Positions 1 through 8,494 of a stretch of DNA of 64,000 nt are shown here, piece after piece. This DNA is from Litorivivens sp041624475 (lineage in GTDB: Bacteria; Pseudomonadota; Gammaproteobacteria; Pseudomonadales; Spongiibacteraceae). Below the pieces are notes generated by a model that worked only from the letters and a program-made list of their open reading frames with translations, did not search any database and was not told the DNA's origin. The position numbers and the translations under genes were made by a program. Location: assembly GCF_041624475.1 (NCBI RefSeq), contig NZ_JBFJUX010000013.1:41588-105587 (forward strand), written 5' to 3'. Position 1 is the first letter of the stretch. Every line of letters begins with the position of its first letter.

Positions 1-1440
1 GTCGTTAACCTCCGCCATGTGACCACGGGGTTCATCGAGGAACTGTACCGCAATAAACACAAAGGCCGCAGATGCCGCGATCAGCATAAAGAAGGAAGAC
101 GCATCAACAAATGACAACGCGGTCAGGTAAATAACGGCACCCACATTACCATAAGCACCTGTCATGCCTGCAATTTGCCCAGTCATGCTTCGCTTAACCA
201 GGGGAACAATAGCAAACACTGCACCTTCGCCCGCCTGAACAAAGAATGAGCACATCATCGTAGCGACTACCGCCAGTAAAATGGGCCAGCCCGACGTGAT
301 CTGACTCAAAATCATATATCCAACAGCCAGACCTGCGATCAGAATCGTAAGTGATTTACGGCGCCCGAACTTATCCGAGAAAAAACCGCCTGTGGGACGC
401 GCCACGAGGTTCATAAAGGCAAAGCCCGATGCAAGCAAACCGGCTTTAACCGCGCTCAGCTCGAAGGTTTCCATAAAAAACAGCGGCAACATAGAGACTA
501 CCGCCAGCTCTGAACCAAAAGTCACAAAGTAGGATACGTTCAGAATTGCAACCTGCTTGAACTTATAGCGTTTGAACTCGGGAATTTCTTCATTGGTAAA
601 CAAATGGCTGTTTACGCGTAGAATCTGACTGATCTGTACTACCCCAACCACAGCCAAGATCGCATAAGTAGCGTATGTTGCACCTTGAGTAAGCAGACCA
701 AGGTTAGCCGGTGACAACTTCCAGGTCAGCGTTGCCAGCGCCGCATACATGGGCAGACACATTGCAATGTAAAAGTACAAATCACGCTTGCTGGTTACTT
801 CCAGACCACCATTTTTCTTGGGTTTGAAGTATGTTGAACCCTTCGGCGTATTGCGCGCGCGAGTATAGAAGAACAGGCCATAGACAATTGCCATCACACC
901 AGTGGTAGCAATCGCATAACGCCAACCGTCTTCACCACCGTACATCAAGGCCAATGTCGGCAGGATCATCGCAGAGGCTGCGCTACCAAAGTTACCCCAA
1001 CCGCCGTAAACACCTTCGGCCAAACCGACCTGTCGCGCCGGAAACCATTCACTCACCAGGCGAATACCGATAACGAAACCAGCGCCAATAAATCCCATCA
1101 AAAATCGCATTAATGCGATTGTTTCGTAGCTATCGGCGAACGCAAAGCCCAAACAAAGCCCGCCGCCAATTATCAACAAAACGGTGTAGATAATCCGCGG
1201 GCCAAAGCGATCCACCAACATGCCAATTATGATCCGCGCCGGAATGGTAAGCGCTACGTTTAGAATCATGAGTGCCTTGACCTGCTGACTGGTCAGGTCG
1301 AAAGCTTCTTTAATAGAAGCCAACATAGGCGCGTGGTTAAACCACACCATGAATGTTAGAAAAAAGGCAAACCAGGAAAGATGCAGCAGCCGGATGTTCG
1401 ACTGCTTTACATCCAGGAGGTTGAGATTACCGCCAGACAT
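1..1440 (-). CDS. narK: NarK-type nitrate/nitrite MFS transporter, 3' end cut by window edge
   Basis: The frame is open from an ATG at 1440 down to base 1, giving 480 residues without a stop, so the C-terminus lies outside the window. The N-terminus (MSGGNLNLLDVKQS) leads into about twelve hydrophobic segments typical of the major facilitator superfamily. Nitrate-porter features are the stretch starting WFAFFLTFMVWFNHAPM, a GMLVDRFGPR loop, and glycine-rich segments GEGVYGGWGNFGS-like and GMTGAYGNVGAV that match the two nitrate-signature helices of the NarK/NrtP family. It would import nitrate (and possibly exchange nitrite) across the inner membrane. It is divergent from nirB, which fits assimilation rather than respiration. 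A nitrate reductase is not seen here and could lie beyond the left edge. Exact transport mode is not determinable. Confidence 0.9.
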   Translation of the reverse strand, partial: MSGGNLNLLDVKQSNIRLLHLSWFAFFLTFMVWFNHAPMLASIKEAFDLTSQQVKALMILNVALTIPARIIIGMLVDRFGPRIIYTVLLIIGGGLCLGFAFADSYETIALMRFLMGFIGAGFVIGIRLVSEWFPARQVGLAEGVYGGWGNFGSAASAMILPTLALMYGGEDGWRYAIATTGVMAIVYGLFFYTRARNTPKGSTYFKPKKNGGLEVTSKRDLYFYIAMCLPMYAALATLTWKLSPANLGLLTQGATYATYAILAVVGVVQISQILRVNSHLFTNEEIPEFKRYKFKQVAILNVSYFVTFGSELAVVSMLPLFFMETFELSAVKAGLLASGFAFMNLVARPTGGFFSDKFGRRKSLTILIAGLAVGYMILSQITSGWPILLAVVATMMCSFFVQAGEGAVFAIVPLVKRSMTGQIAGMTGAYGNVGAVIYLTALSFVDASSFFMLIAASAAFVFIAVQFLDEPRGHMAEVND

Positions 1441-1515
1441 TAGAGACTCCATACAGATTTAAAAATTCTGAAAAGCCTTGAGCAAAGCCTGTGCCAATCA
1501 TCAGCAAAAAATGAC

Positions 1516-1733
1516 AACCCTATGACTGGTATACCTTTTTCCAGCAAATACAACCCTCGCCCCAGAACGCATGGCAATCCGTAAGCCCTGCTCTAGCAAC
1601 TCACACGCACAAGCAAGTGGCGGCGCACTATCCGAGTGCATCTTTTTGGTGCCCGCACCCACCCCCGACAGCTCACCGCTTTGGTGCACACCCTGCGTCT
1701 CGCAACAAAACCTATAAAATTCATAGGGTTGCG
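1516..1733. promoter_or_regulatory. Divergent narK/nirB control region with repeated AACCCTATGA element
   Basis: The 391-base gap between narK and nirB has no credible gene. The 10-mer AACCCTATGA occurs at 1516-1525, and its exact reverse complement at 1721-1730, just upstream of the -24 element of the sigma-54 promoter. Around the second copy the sequence forms imperfect dyads: CGCAAC at 1701-1706 against GTTGCG at 1728-1733, and CCTAT at 1711-1715 against ATAGG at 1723-1727. Such elements are candidate activator sites; which protein binds is unknown. Confidence 0.4.
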
Positions 1734-1747
1734 ACAGGCGCCACCGA

Positions 1748-1764
1748 TTGGCACATGGATTGCT
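1748..1764 (+). promoter_or_regulatory. Sigma-54 (-24/-12) promoter of nirBD
   Basis: The sequence TTGGCAC-ATGGA-TTGCT matches the sigma-54 consensus TGGCAC-N5-TTGCW at all conserved positions. GG is at 1750-1751 and GC at 1762-1763 with the obligatory 10-base gap. Predicted transcription start is near 1775, about 57 bases before nirB. Transcription would need an enhancer-binding activator; one is encoded at 4808-6721. Confidence 0.8.
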
Positions 1765-1831
1765 AAGAATCCTGTACACACGGTGTGCTGGAACGCGCAC
1801 CACCGGGGAGAACTGAACAAAGGTAAGCAGC

Positions 1832-4381
1832 ATGAGCGGAACAACGCGTCTCGTAGTGGTCGGCAACGGACCGGTAAGCCACCAGTTTCTGGAAACACTT
1901 GTCGAGAGTGGCAAGGGTGATCAATTCAACATCACTATCTTCGGCGAAGAGCCGCGGCCCGCCTATGACCGCGTTCACTTAACCGCCTGGTTCGAGACCC
2001 GCAAGGCCGAATCATTGAATATGGTTGGCGAAGGCTTCTATGAAAGCCAGAACATGACGGTTCACACCGGCAAAAAAGTATCCAGCATTGATCGTGCCAA
2101 CAAGGTCGTCACCACCGACTGCGGCACCAGCGCTGAGTACGACATACTCGTGCTCGGCACCGGGTCTTATCCCTTCGTTCCCCCGGTGCCGGGTCACCAT
2201 CGCGACAACTGCTTTGTGTATCGCACAATTGAAGATCTGGAAGCGATTACTGAAGCCAGCCAAAACGGCAAAATTGGTACAGTCGTTGGCGGTGGCCTGC
2301 TCGGCCTGGAAGCTGCCAAAGCCCTTCACGATCTGGGCCTGAAAACACACGTTGTAGAATTTGCGCCGCGTTTGATGGCCGTGCAGATAGATGACGGCGG
2401 CGGCAAGCTGCTGCGCAAGAAGATTGAAGACCTCGGTGTATCGGTTCACACCGGCAAGAATACCCAGCAGATTATCGATGGTGACAGCACCACCCATAAA
2501 ATGTGCTTTGCCGATGGCGAAGAACTGGAAACCGATCTGATCGTTTTCTCGGCCGGTATTCGCCCGCAAGACGAGCTGGCCCGCCAAAGCGAACTGGAAA
2601 TTGGCGAGCGCGGCGGTATTGTCATCAACAACAACTGCCAGACTTCTGACCCTTCTATTTATGCCATTGGCGAATGCGCCTTGTGGAACGGCCGCATCTT
2701 CGGCCTGATCGCACCCGGCTGGGATATGGCTCGCGTAGCTGCCGACCATGTACTGGGCGGCATTGAGGAGAAACAATTCCTCGGCGCCGATATGAGCACC
2801 AAGCTCAAGCTGATGGGTGTAGACGTTGCCTCTATAGGTGATGCCCACGCCAACACCCCCGGTGCCAAGTGCTACACCTTTATCGACGAGCAGACCGAGG
2901 TCTATAAAAAGCTGGTGGTTAACGAAGACGCCACCAAGATCCTTGGTGCCGTGCTGATTGGTGACGCCGACGACTACGGCACCCTGCTGCAATACGCACT
3001 GAACGGCATTGAGCTACCCGAGCACCCTGAGGCCATGATTCTGCCCTCGCTCGACGGCGCAGCCGCTGCCGGCCTGGGGGTTGACGCCCTGCCAGAAAGT
3101 GCCCAGATCTGCTCCTGTAACAACGTATCCAAAGGCGATCTTTGCGCTGCGGTTGCCGAAGGCACCCATACCCTCGGCGACCTGAAAGCCTGCACCAAAG
3201 CAGCCACAAGCTGCGGTGGTTGCAGCGCGCTAGTAGGCCAGGTGCTCAACGCCGAGCTGGCCAAACTCGGCCTGGAAGTAAACACCGATCTGTGCGAACA
3301 CTTTCCCTACACCCGCCAGGAAATCTACCACCTGGTGCGCGTAGGCAAGATCAAATCCTTCGATGAACTGCTGGAAAAACACGGCACTGGTAAAGGCTGT
3401 GATATTTGCAAACCGACCGCAGCGTCGATTCTGGCCACCTGCTGGAATGACTATATTCTGGAAGCCGAACACGTTGGCCTGCAGGACACCAACGACCGCA
3501 TGCTAGCCAATATGCAGAAAAACGGCACTTACTCCATCGTGCCGCGCGTCGCTGGCGGTGAAATTACCCCGGATAAACTAATCGTGCTCGGCGAAGTGGG
3601 CAAGAAGTACAACCTCTACACCAAGATCACAGGCGGTCAGCGTATTGACCTGTTCGGCGCCACTGTCGATCAACTGCCCGTGATCTGGAAAGAGCTGGTG
3701 GACGCCGGCTTTGAATCCGGCCACGCCTACGGCAAATCCCTGCGTACCGTAAAATCCTGTGTTGGCTCAACCTGGTGTCGCTATGGTGTTCAGGACAGCG
3801 TTGGCGCCGCCATCGATATCGAAAACCGCTATAAAGGCCTTCGTTCTCCCCATAAACTAAAAATGGCGGTCTCCGGCTGTACCCGTGAGTGCGCCGAAGC
3901 CCAAAGTAAAGACGTCGGCATTATCGCAACCGAGAACGGCTGGAACCTGTATGTGTGTGGTAACGGCGGCATGAAGCCTCGCCACGCCGATCTGTTCGCC
4001 TCGGATATTGATACCGAAACACTGATCAAATACATCGATCGCTTTCTGATGTTCTACGTGCGTACCGCCGATCGCCTGCAGCGCACCAGCGTATGGATGG
4101 ACAACTTGGAAGGCGGCCTGGAATACCTGCAAAACGTAATCATCAACGATTCACTCGGAATTGCTGAAGAACTGGAAGCCGAAATGGCCCACGTGATTGG
4201 CACCTACCAGTGCGAGTGGAAAACCACCATCGAAAACGAAGACAAGGTCAAGCTGTTCCGCAGCTTTGTTAACGCAGACCAGGGCGACAGTAACGTGGTC
4301 TTCGTACAGGAGCGCGGCCAAATCCGACCGGCTACCGACGAAGAGCGTGAACTCGGCAAAGACCTGATTGCCGTGGCCTGA
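1832..4381 (+). CDS. nirB: Assimilatory nitrite reductase (NADH) large subunit NirB
   Basis: 849 residues, the usual length for NirB. It reduces nitrite to ammonium in the cytoplasm using NAD(P)H, FAD, siroheme and iron-sulfur centres. The N-terminal flavoprotein half has a GNGPVS nucleotide motif at residues 11-16 and a second Rossmann motif (GGGLLGLEAAKAL) near 152-164. A BFD-like [2Fe-2S] domain carries C427, C429, C461 and C464. The C-terminal sulfite/nitrite reductase domain has C643, C649, C683 and C687, the ligands of the coupled [4Fe-4S]-siroheme. The start at 1832 follows an AAAGGTAAG ribosome site. nirD follows within 30 bases. A sigma-54 promoter lies upstream. Confidence 0.96.
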   Translation: MSGTTRLVVVGNGPVSHQFLETLVESGKGDQFNITIFGEEPRPAYDRVHLTAWFETRKAESLNMVGEGFYESQNMTVHTGKKVSSIDRANKVVTTDCGTSAEYDILVLGTGSYPFVPPVPGHHRDNCFVYRTIEDLEAITEASQNGKIGTVVGGGLLGLEAAKALHDLGLKTHVVEFAPRLMAVQIDDGGGKLLRKKIEDLGVSVHTGKNTQQIIDGDSTTHKMCFADGEELETDLIVFSAGIRPQDELARQSELEIGERGGIVINNNCQTSDPSIYAIGECALWNGRIFGLIAPGWDMARVAADHVLGGIEEKQFLGADMSTKLKLMGVDVASIGDAHANTPGAKCYTFIDEQTEVYKKLVVNEDATKILGAVLIGDADDYGTLLQYALNGIELPEHPEAMILPSLDGAAAAGLGVDALPESAQICSCNNVSKGDLCAAVAEGTHTLGDLKACTKAATSCGGCSALVGQVLNAELAKLGLEVNTDLCEHFPYTRQEIYHLVRVGKIKSFDELLEKHGTGKGCDICKPTAASILATCWNDYILEAEHVGLQDTNDRMLANMQKNGTYSIVPRVAGGEITPDKLIVLGEVGKKYNLYTKITGGQRIDLFGATVDQLPVIWKELVDAGFESGHAYGKSLRTVKSCVGSTWCRYGVQDSVGAAIDIENRYKGLRSPHKLKMAVSGCTRECAEAQSKDVGIIATENGWNLYVCGNGGMKPRHADLFASDIDTETLIKYIDRFLMFYVRTADRLQRTSVWMDNLEGGLEYLQNVIINDSLGIAEELEAEMAHVIGTYQCEWKTTIENEDKVKLFRSFVNADQGDSNVVFVQERGQIRPATDEERELGKDLIAVA

Positions 4382-4410
4382 TAATGACTGATACAGAAAA
4401 GGACAAAAGC

Positions 4411-4746
4411 ATGAACTGGACCGCCGTTTGCTCCATCGACGACATTCCGCCCAACGCCGGTGTGTGTGCACTGGTCGACGGCAAACAGATTGCCATATTT
4501 AAAGTGGACAATAACGTCTTCGCCCTCGACAACTTTGACCCCTTCAGTGGTGCAAATGTGTTGTCTCGCGGCATTGTCGGCAGCCTGGACGGCGAGCTGG
4601 TTGTGGCATCGCCGATCTATAAACAGCACTTCGCACTGGCAACCGGCCGCTGCATGGAAGATGAAAGTCAGTCCATCGTCGCCTACAGCGTCAAACTCGA
4701 CGGCGATACGGTAATGCTCTGTGCCGCGGCCCAAGTCGCGGCCTGA
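4411..4746 (+). CDS. nirD: Nitrite reductase small subunit NirD
   Basis: The 111-residue protein beginning MNWTAVCSIDDI aligns throughout with NirD: GVCALVDGKQIAIFKV, LDNFDPFSGANVLSRGIV, and a GRCMEDESQS segment. NirD is a Rieske-fold subunit of cytoplasmic nitrite reductase; like other NirD proteins it lacks the Cys/His ligand pairs of true Rieske clusters. An upstream in-frame ATG at 4384 would add nine residues, but the internal ATG at 4411 has a better ribosome site (AAAGGA) and matches the family start. It is co-transcribed with nirB and ends just before a hairpin. Confidence 0.93.
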   Translation: MNWTAVCSIDDIPPNAGVCALVDGKQIAIFKVDNNVFALDNFDPFSGANVLSRGIVGSLDGELVVASPIYKQHFALATGRCMEDESQSIVAYSVKLDGDTVMLCAAAQVAA

Positions 4747-4770
4747 GTAAAGCTCTACCCTCTCCCCCCC

Positions 4771-4804
4771 GGCCAGTCACAGTGCACCTTTGCTGTGGCT
4801 GGCC
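4771..4804. terminator. Bidirectional hairpin terminator between nirD and the sigma-54 activator gene
   Basis: GGCCAGTCACAG (4771-4782) pairs with CTGTGGCTGGCC (4793-4804), with one G-U wobble. The stem lies between two convergent genes. Only a weak T tract follows, so intrinsic termination strength is uncertain. Confidence 0.55.
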
Positions 4805-4807
4805 ACC

Positions 4808-6721
4808 TTATTTGTAACCCGCTCTTTCAGCCCCTCGAAACAGCAGCGGATCCAACTTGAACTTCTTCAATCGCGAAGACAAGGTTGTCGCTGGCAACCC
4901 CAGTAAAGCCGCCGCTCCGTCCTGACCAAAAACACGGCCACGACAGGCCTCAAGAGCTGCCACCAGATTACGCCGTTCATGTTCTCGCATCTCCTGCTCG
5001 GTCAGCACACTACTTTCTGTGGGTGCAAGCGAGGGCTCCGCTGAATCGGCCGTCGTGCTCGACATATCGAAACGCAGTGTTTCTCCGCGCGCCAATATCA
5101 CCTGACGCTCAATCACATTTTCCAGCTCGCGAATATTACCCGGCCAGTGATAACGCTTCAGCTTTTCAATCTCGCTCAGGGGTATTTTCAAGCCAGACTT
5201 GTTCGCTCTGGCGCTGGCACGTGTTAAAAAATGCTGCGTCAGCAGAGGAATATCGTCCAGACGCTTGCGCAGCGGCATCGACTCAATCGGAAATACATTC
5301 AGGCGGAAATACAAATCCTCACGAAACTGTCCCTCAGCTACCCGCTGTGTAAGATCCCTATTCGTGGCAGCGACGATTCTCACGTCAACCCGCCGCGTTA
5401 TCGATTCACCAACACGCTCGAACTGTTGCTCCTGCAGCACTCGCAACAGCTTGCCCTGCAGTCGCAAGGGGATTTCACCCACCTCATCAAGGAACAGAGT
5501 ACCGCCATCGGCCAGCTCAAAGCGCCCGGGGCGATCAGCCGTTGCTCCTGTAAACGCACCACGCGTATGTCCGAAAAACTCACTTTCGAACAACTCCTCG
5601 GGAATCGCTGCACAGTTCACCCTTATCAGTGAACGGTGCGAGCGATCGCTATTGTCGTGAATCGCGCGGGCAATCAATTCCTTGCCCGTGCCGGATTCTC
5701 CGTTAATAAGCACCGTCGCTTCCGTTGGAGCCACCAGCTCGATTTTCTGCATGATTTGTTTTACCGCGGCGCTTTTCCCTATCATCTGATGATGATTGAA
5801 CTCGGAGCTAATCTCTTCCTGCAAATAGGCGTTTTCCATTTCAAGCCGATTTTTGAGCTGCTCAACCTCTGTCAAAGCGGCCAGCAATTGCTTTTTGTCG
5901 GCTTTCTTTTGCGACACATCGCGGAAAATCACCACGGCACCGACGATAAACCCGTTATCCCGAACCGGTGTGCTTGTGTATTCCACATCGACTCGCTTTC
6001 CGGATTTTGACCAGAACACATCGTCATCTACGGTATGCACCGTCCCATCCTTTAAGACCGCAAATATCGGGCACTCATCCACCGGATAATGCCCCCCATC
6101 ACCGTGACGGTGGTGCACCATGCTGTGCATGTTGCGACCGGCCAGCTCCTCGGCGCTATAGCCAAGAATCCGCTCCGCAGCCGGGTTAACAAAGGTCGTC
6201 ATACCATTGACGTCTACCCCGTAAATCCCTTCGCCGGCGGCATCAAGCAACAGTTGATTCTCACGCTCAAACTCCTGGAAAACCTGGCTGACACGATTCC
6301 AGTGGCCGATGCCCGACAGGAAATGGCGCTCAGCATCCGAGCGCTCTCGCGCTCGCAGTAATTGATCAGCAAGTTGCAGGGTAAGATAGAGATGCTGCTC
6401 CTCACCTGCGGCTACACAACGGGCTGTAACCTCTACCCGAACCTCATCGCCACCATGCAGTATCAGCAGGCGATCACTCCAGGCGCGACCATTGCCCAGA
6501 ACCTCCTGAGTGAACACCACCAAAGTCGGGAAACTCGGCGCAAACAAAGCACTCGCGCAACTTTCACACAGCTCCTGCAGGCTGGAGCCAAACAGCCGAC
6601 AGGCCTCCTGATTCGCGGTTACCACCTGATCCACAAAGGGGTTTATCACCAGCTGGGCAGAAGCGGCATAGTTAAAGTGTCTGTCATTAGCAGGCACAAC
6701 CGCGGCTCGTTTATAGGGCAT
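4808..6721 (-). CDS. PAS-PAS sigma-54 enhancer-binding transcription activator
   Basis: I choose the ATG at 6721 (637 residues, MPYKRAAVV), preceded by AAAAGAGG; an in-frame ATG at 6778 would add 19 residues but overlaps the inverted repeat and has no ribosome site. Two N-terminal PAS-like regions (roughly residues 20-125 and 155-280, the second with VNPAAERILGYSAEELAG) are followed by a short coiled coil. The AAA+ domain has Walker A GESGTGKE (about 341-348), the sigma-54 contacting GAFTGA loop (about 388-393) and Walker B TLFLDEVGE. A Fis-type helix-turn-helix ends the protein. There is no response-regulator receiver domain, so it probably senses a small molecule or redox state through the PAS domains. 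It lies between two operons with sigma-54 promoters and most likely drives one or both. The effector is unknown. Confidence 0.9.
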   Translation of the reverse strand: MPYKRAAVVPANDRHFNYAASAQLVINPFVDQVVTANQEACRLFGSSLQELCESCASALFAPSFPTLVVFTQEVLGNGRAWSDRLLILHGGDEVRVEVTARCVAAGEEQHLYLTLQLADQLLRARERSDAERHFLSGIGHWNRVSQVFQEFERENQLLLDAAGEGIYGVDVNGMTTFVNPAAERILGYSAEELAGRNMHSMVHHRHGDGGHYPVDECPIFAVLKDGTVHTVDDDVFWSKSGKRVDVEYTSTPVRDNGFIVGAVVIFRDVSQKKADKKQLLAALTEVEQLKNRLEMENAYLQEEISSEFNHHQMIGKSAAVKQIMQKIELVAPTEATVLINGESGTGKELIARAIHDNSDRSHRSLIRVNCAAIPEELFESEFFGHTRGAFTGATADRPGRFELADGGTLFLDEVGEIPLRLQGKLLRVLQEQQFERVGESITRRVDVRIVAATNRDLTQRVAEGQFREDLYFRLNVFPIESMPLRKRLDDIPLLTQHFLTRASARANKSGLKIPLSEIEKLKRYHWPGNIRELENVIERQVILARGETLRFDMSSTTADSAEPSLAPTESSVLTEQEMREHERRNLVAALEACRGRVFGQDGAAALLGLPATTLSSRLKKFKLDPLLFRGAERAGYK

Positions 6722-6752
6722 AGCAACCTCTTTTCCACTACCTGCCATAACA

Positions 6753-6807
6753 CTACGAAAAATCGTGCCAACTCCCACGAAATCTCGTTAATTACGATTT
6801 TTCGTAG
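6753..6807. promoter_or_regulatory. Perfect 14-bp inverted repeat: candidate activator binding site
   Basis: CTACGAAAAATCGT at 6753-6766 is repeated exactly as its reverse complement ACGATTTTTCGTAG at 6794-6807, separated by 27 bases. The spacer contains a further related ACGAAATCTCGT element (6777-6788). The site lies just upstream of the activator start and its right arm ends about 100 bases before the -24 element of the cynA promoter, the usual place for a sigma-54 upstream activating sequence. It would also allow autoregulation. Confidence 0.65.
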
Positions 6808-6909
6808 CCCATCCGCCGCTTTTGCGATGCCGCCCAACCCCGCACCGAACGTTATTTTCTCTTTCTATAACAGCTAGTTAAATTTTTATCGCCGACACAT
6901 CAGCAACAC

Positions 6910-6925
6910 TGGCATGCACGTTGCT
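6910..6925 (+). promoter_or_regulatory. Sigma-54 (-24/-12) promoter of the cyn operon
   Basis: TGGCAT-GCACG-TTGCT fits the sigma-54 consensus, with GG at 6911-6912 and GC at 6923-6924 and a 10-base gap. Predicted transcription start is near 6936, giving a leader of about 95 bases before the cynA ATG at 7031. An in-frame ATG at 6914 falls inside this promoter and so cannot be the start. Confidence 0.78.
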
Positions 6926-7030
6926 CTAGTCCTCCACAGGCATGCACACCTTTTCCGAAAGCACGTACGCGTGGACTGCAACGGAGCACATGCCCCAAAA
7001 CAGCCCGCTACCGATATAGAGGACAACACG

Positions 7031-8494
7031 ATGACCTACAAAAGCCTCGGCGACCCATTCAGCGCCGACAGTAAGTTAAACCACTCTCGGGATTGTCGCT
7101 GCGATGTCTGCAGCGCGAGCCTAGCCTCACCGGCCGGTCTCAGCGACAAAGAGCGCACCAGGCTGATGGAAAAACAAGCCGAAGCAATGGAAACAAGCCC
7201 TGCTCCCGCTGCCAGCCAGAGCCAGTTTGACAGCGCCGAAGATGTAATGGACCGTGCGGTGGAAAGTGCGATTGTCCGCGGTATGTTTGGCCACAACGAC
7301 GCCAGCCGCCGGCAATTCATCAAACTTGTCGGAGGGGGCACACTGGCAGCGGCACTGGGCTCCATTCTGCCACTGGAAAAAGTAAAAGCAGCTGTCAAGG
7401 ACTCCATCGGCCCACTGGAAAAAACCAAACTCAAGGTTGGTTTTGTCCCGATCACGTGCGCCACTCCGATCATCATGGCCCAGCCTATGGGGTTTTATGC
7501 CAAATACGGCCTCGACGTAGACGTGATTAAAACAGCCGGCTGGGCGGTAGCTCGGGATAAATCCCTCAACGGCGAATACGACGCCTCCCACATGCTCACC
7601 CCCATGCCACTGGCGATGAGCCTGGGCGCTGGCTCCACCGCCGAGCCCTACCTGATGCCCGCAGTGGAAAACATCAATGGCCAGGCCATTGTGTTGCACA
7701 ACAAGCACAAGGACAAACGTGACCCCAAACAGTGGAAGGGCTTCAAGTTTGGTGTTCCTTTTGAATATTCAATGCACAACTTTCTGCTCCGTTACTACGT
7801 GGCAGAACACGGTATTGATCCGGACAAGGACATTCAGATTCGCGTGGTGCCACCGCCGGAAATGGTGGCCAACCTAAGAGCGGAAAACCTTGACGGTTAC
7901 CTCTCACCCGACCCCTTTAACCAGCGCGCCGTTTACGAGAAAGTCGGCTTTCTCCACATGCTTACCAAAGATATTTGGGAGGGCCACCCCTGCTGCGCCT
8001 TTGCCTGCAGCAAAAAATTTGCAACTGAAATGCCCAACACCTACGCGGCGCTGTTCAAATCCATCGTAGACGCCACCCACTACTCGGCTAAAGCGGAAAA
8101 CCGCGACGAAATAGCGAAAGCCATCTCGCCAAAGAACTACCTCAACCAACCCGAAGTTGTGGTCAAGCAGGTGCTCACCGGGCGCTATGTGGACGGGCTG
8201 GAACGCAAAGTTCACAACGTGCCTGACCGAATCGACTTTGATCCCTTCCCCTGGCATTCAATGGCAGTGTGGATACTGACCCAGATGAAACGCTGGGGCT
8301 ATATCAGTGGCGATATCGACTACAACAAGATCGCGGAAGAGGTCTACGTGGCATCGGAAACTGCCGACGTGATGAGGAGTCTTGGCTATACCCCGCCCAG
8401 CAAGACCTACGAAAACTACAACATCATGGGCAAGACTTTCGACTACACCCAGCCGGAAGCCTACATCAATAGTTTTGCAATCAAGAGGTCCTAA
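7031..8494 (+). CDS. cynA: Cyanate (nitrate-type) ABC transporter, Tat-exported substrate-binding protein
   Basis: 487 residues of the CmpA/NrtA/CynA family. From about residue 135 it shows the typical start LKVGFVPITCATPIIMAQP and continues over the full periplasmic-binding fold. A twin-arginine signal, SRRQFIKLVGGG followed by a hydrophobic run, lies near residue 95, so about 90 residues precede the export signal. That extension contains a cysteine cluster DCRCDVC near residue 20. Start 7031 is chosen because the longer frame would begin inside the sigma-54 promoter. The gene overlaps cynB by one base (TAATG). The cyanase gene in the same operon argues for cyanate as substrate, but nitrate or another small anion cannot be excluded by sequence alone. 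Confidence 0.85.
   Translation: MTYKSLGDPFSADSKLNHSRDCRCDVCSASLASPAGLSDKERTRLMEKQAEAMETSPAPAASQSQFDSAEDVMDRAVESAIVRGMFGHNDASRRQFIKLVGGGTLAAALGSILPLEKVKAAVKDSIGPLEKTKLKVGFVPITCATPIIMAQPMGFYAKYGLDVDVIKTAGWAVARDKSLNGEYDASHMLTPMPLAMSLGAGSTAEPYLMPAVENINGQAIVLHNKHKDKRDPKQWKGFKFGVPFEYSMHNFLLRYYVAEHGIDPDKDIQIRVVPPPEMVANLRAENLDGYLSPDPFNQRAVYEKVGFLHMLTKDIWEGHPCCAFACSKKFATEMPNTYAALFKSIVDATHYSAKAENRDEIAKAISPKNYLNQPEVVVKQVLTGRYVDGLERKVHNVPDRIDFDPFPWHSMAVWILTQMKRWGYISGDIDYNKIAEEVYVASETADVMRSLGYTPPSKTYENYNIMGKTFDYTQPEAYINSFAIKRS

Noticed and set aside
2012..2992. 326-codon open frame antisense to nirB
   Set aside because: It lies fully inside nirB, which has complete family motifs, and its translation has no recognisable domain. 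It is a shadow of a GC-rich codon pattern.
6914..7030. Upstream ATG for cynA at 6914
   Set aside because: The ATG lies inside the sigma-54 promoter, upstream of the predicted transcription start, and the extra residues do not look like the family.
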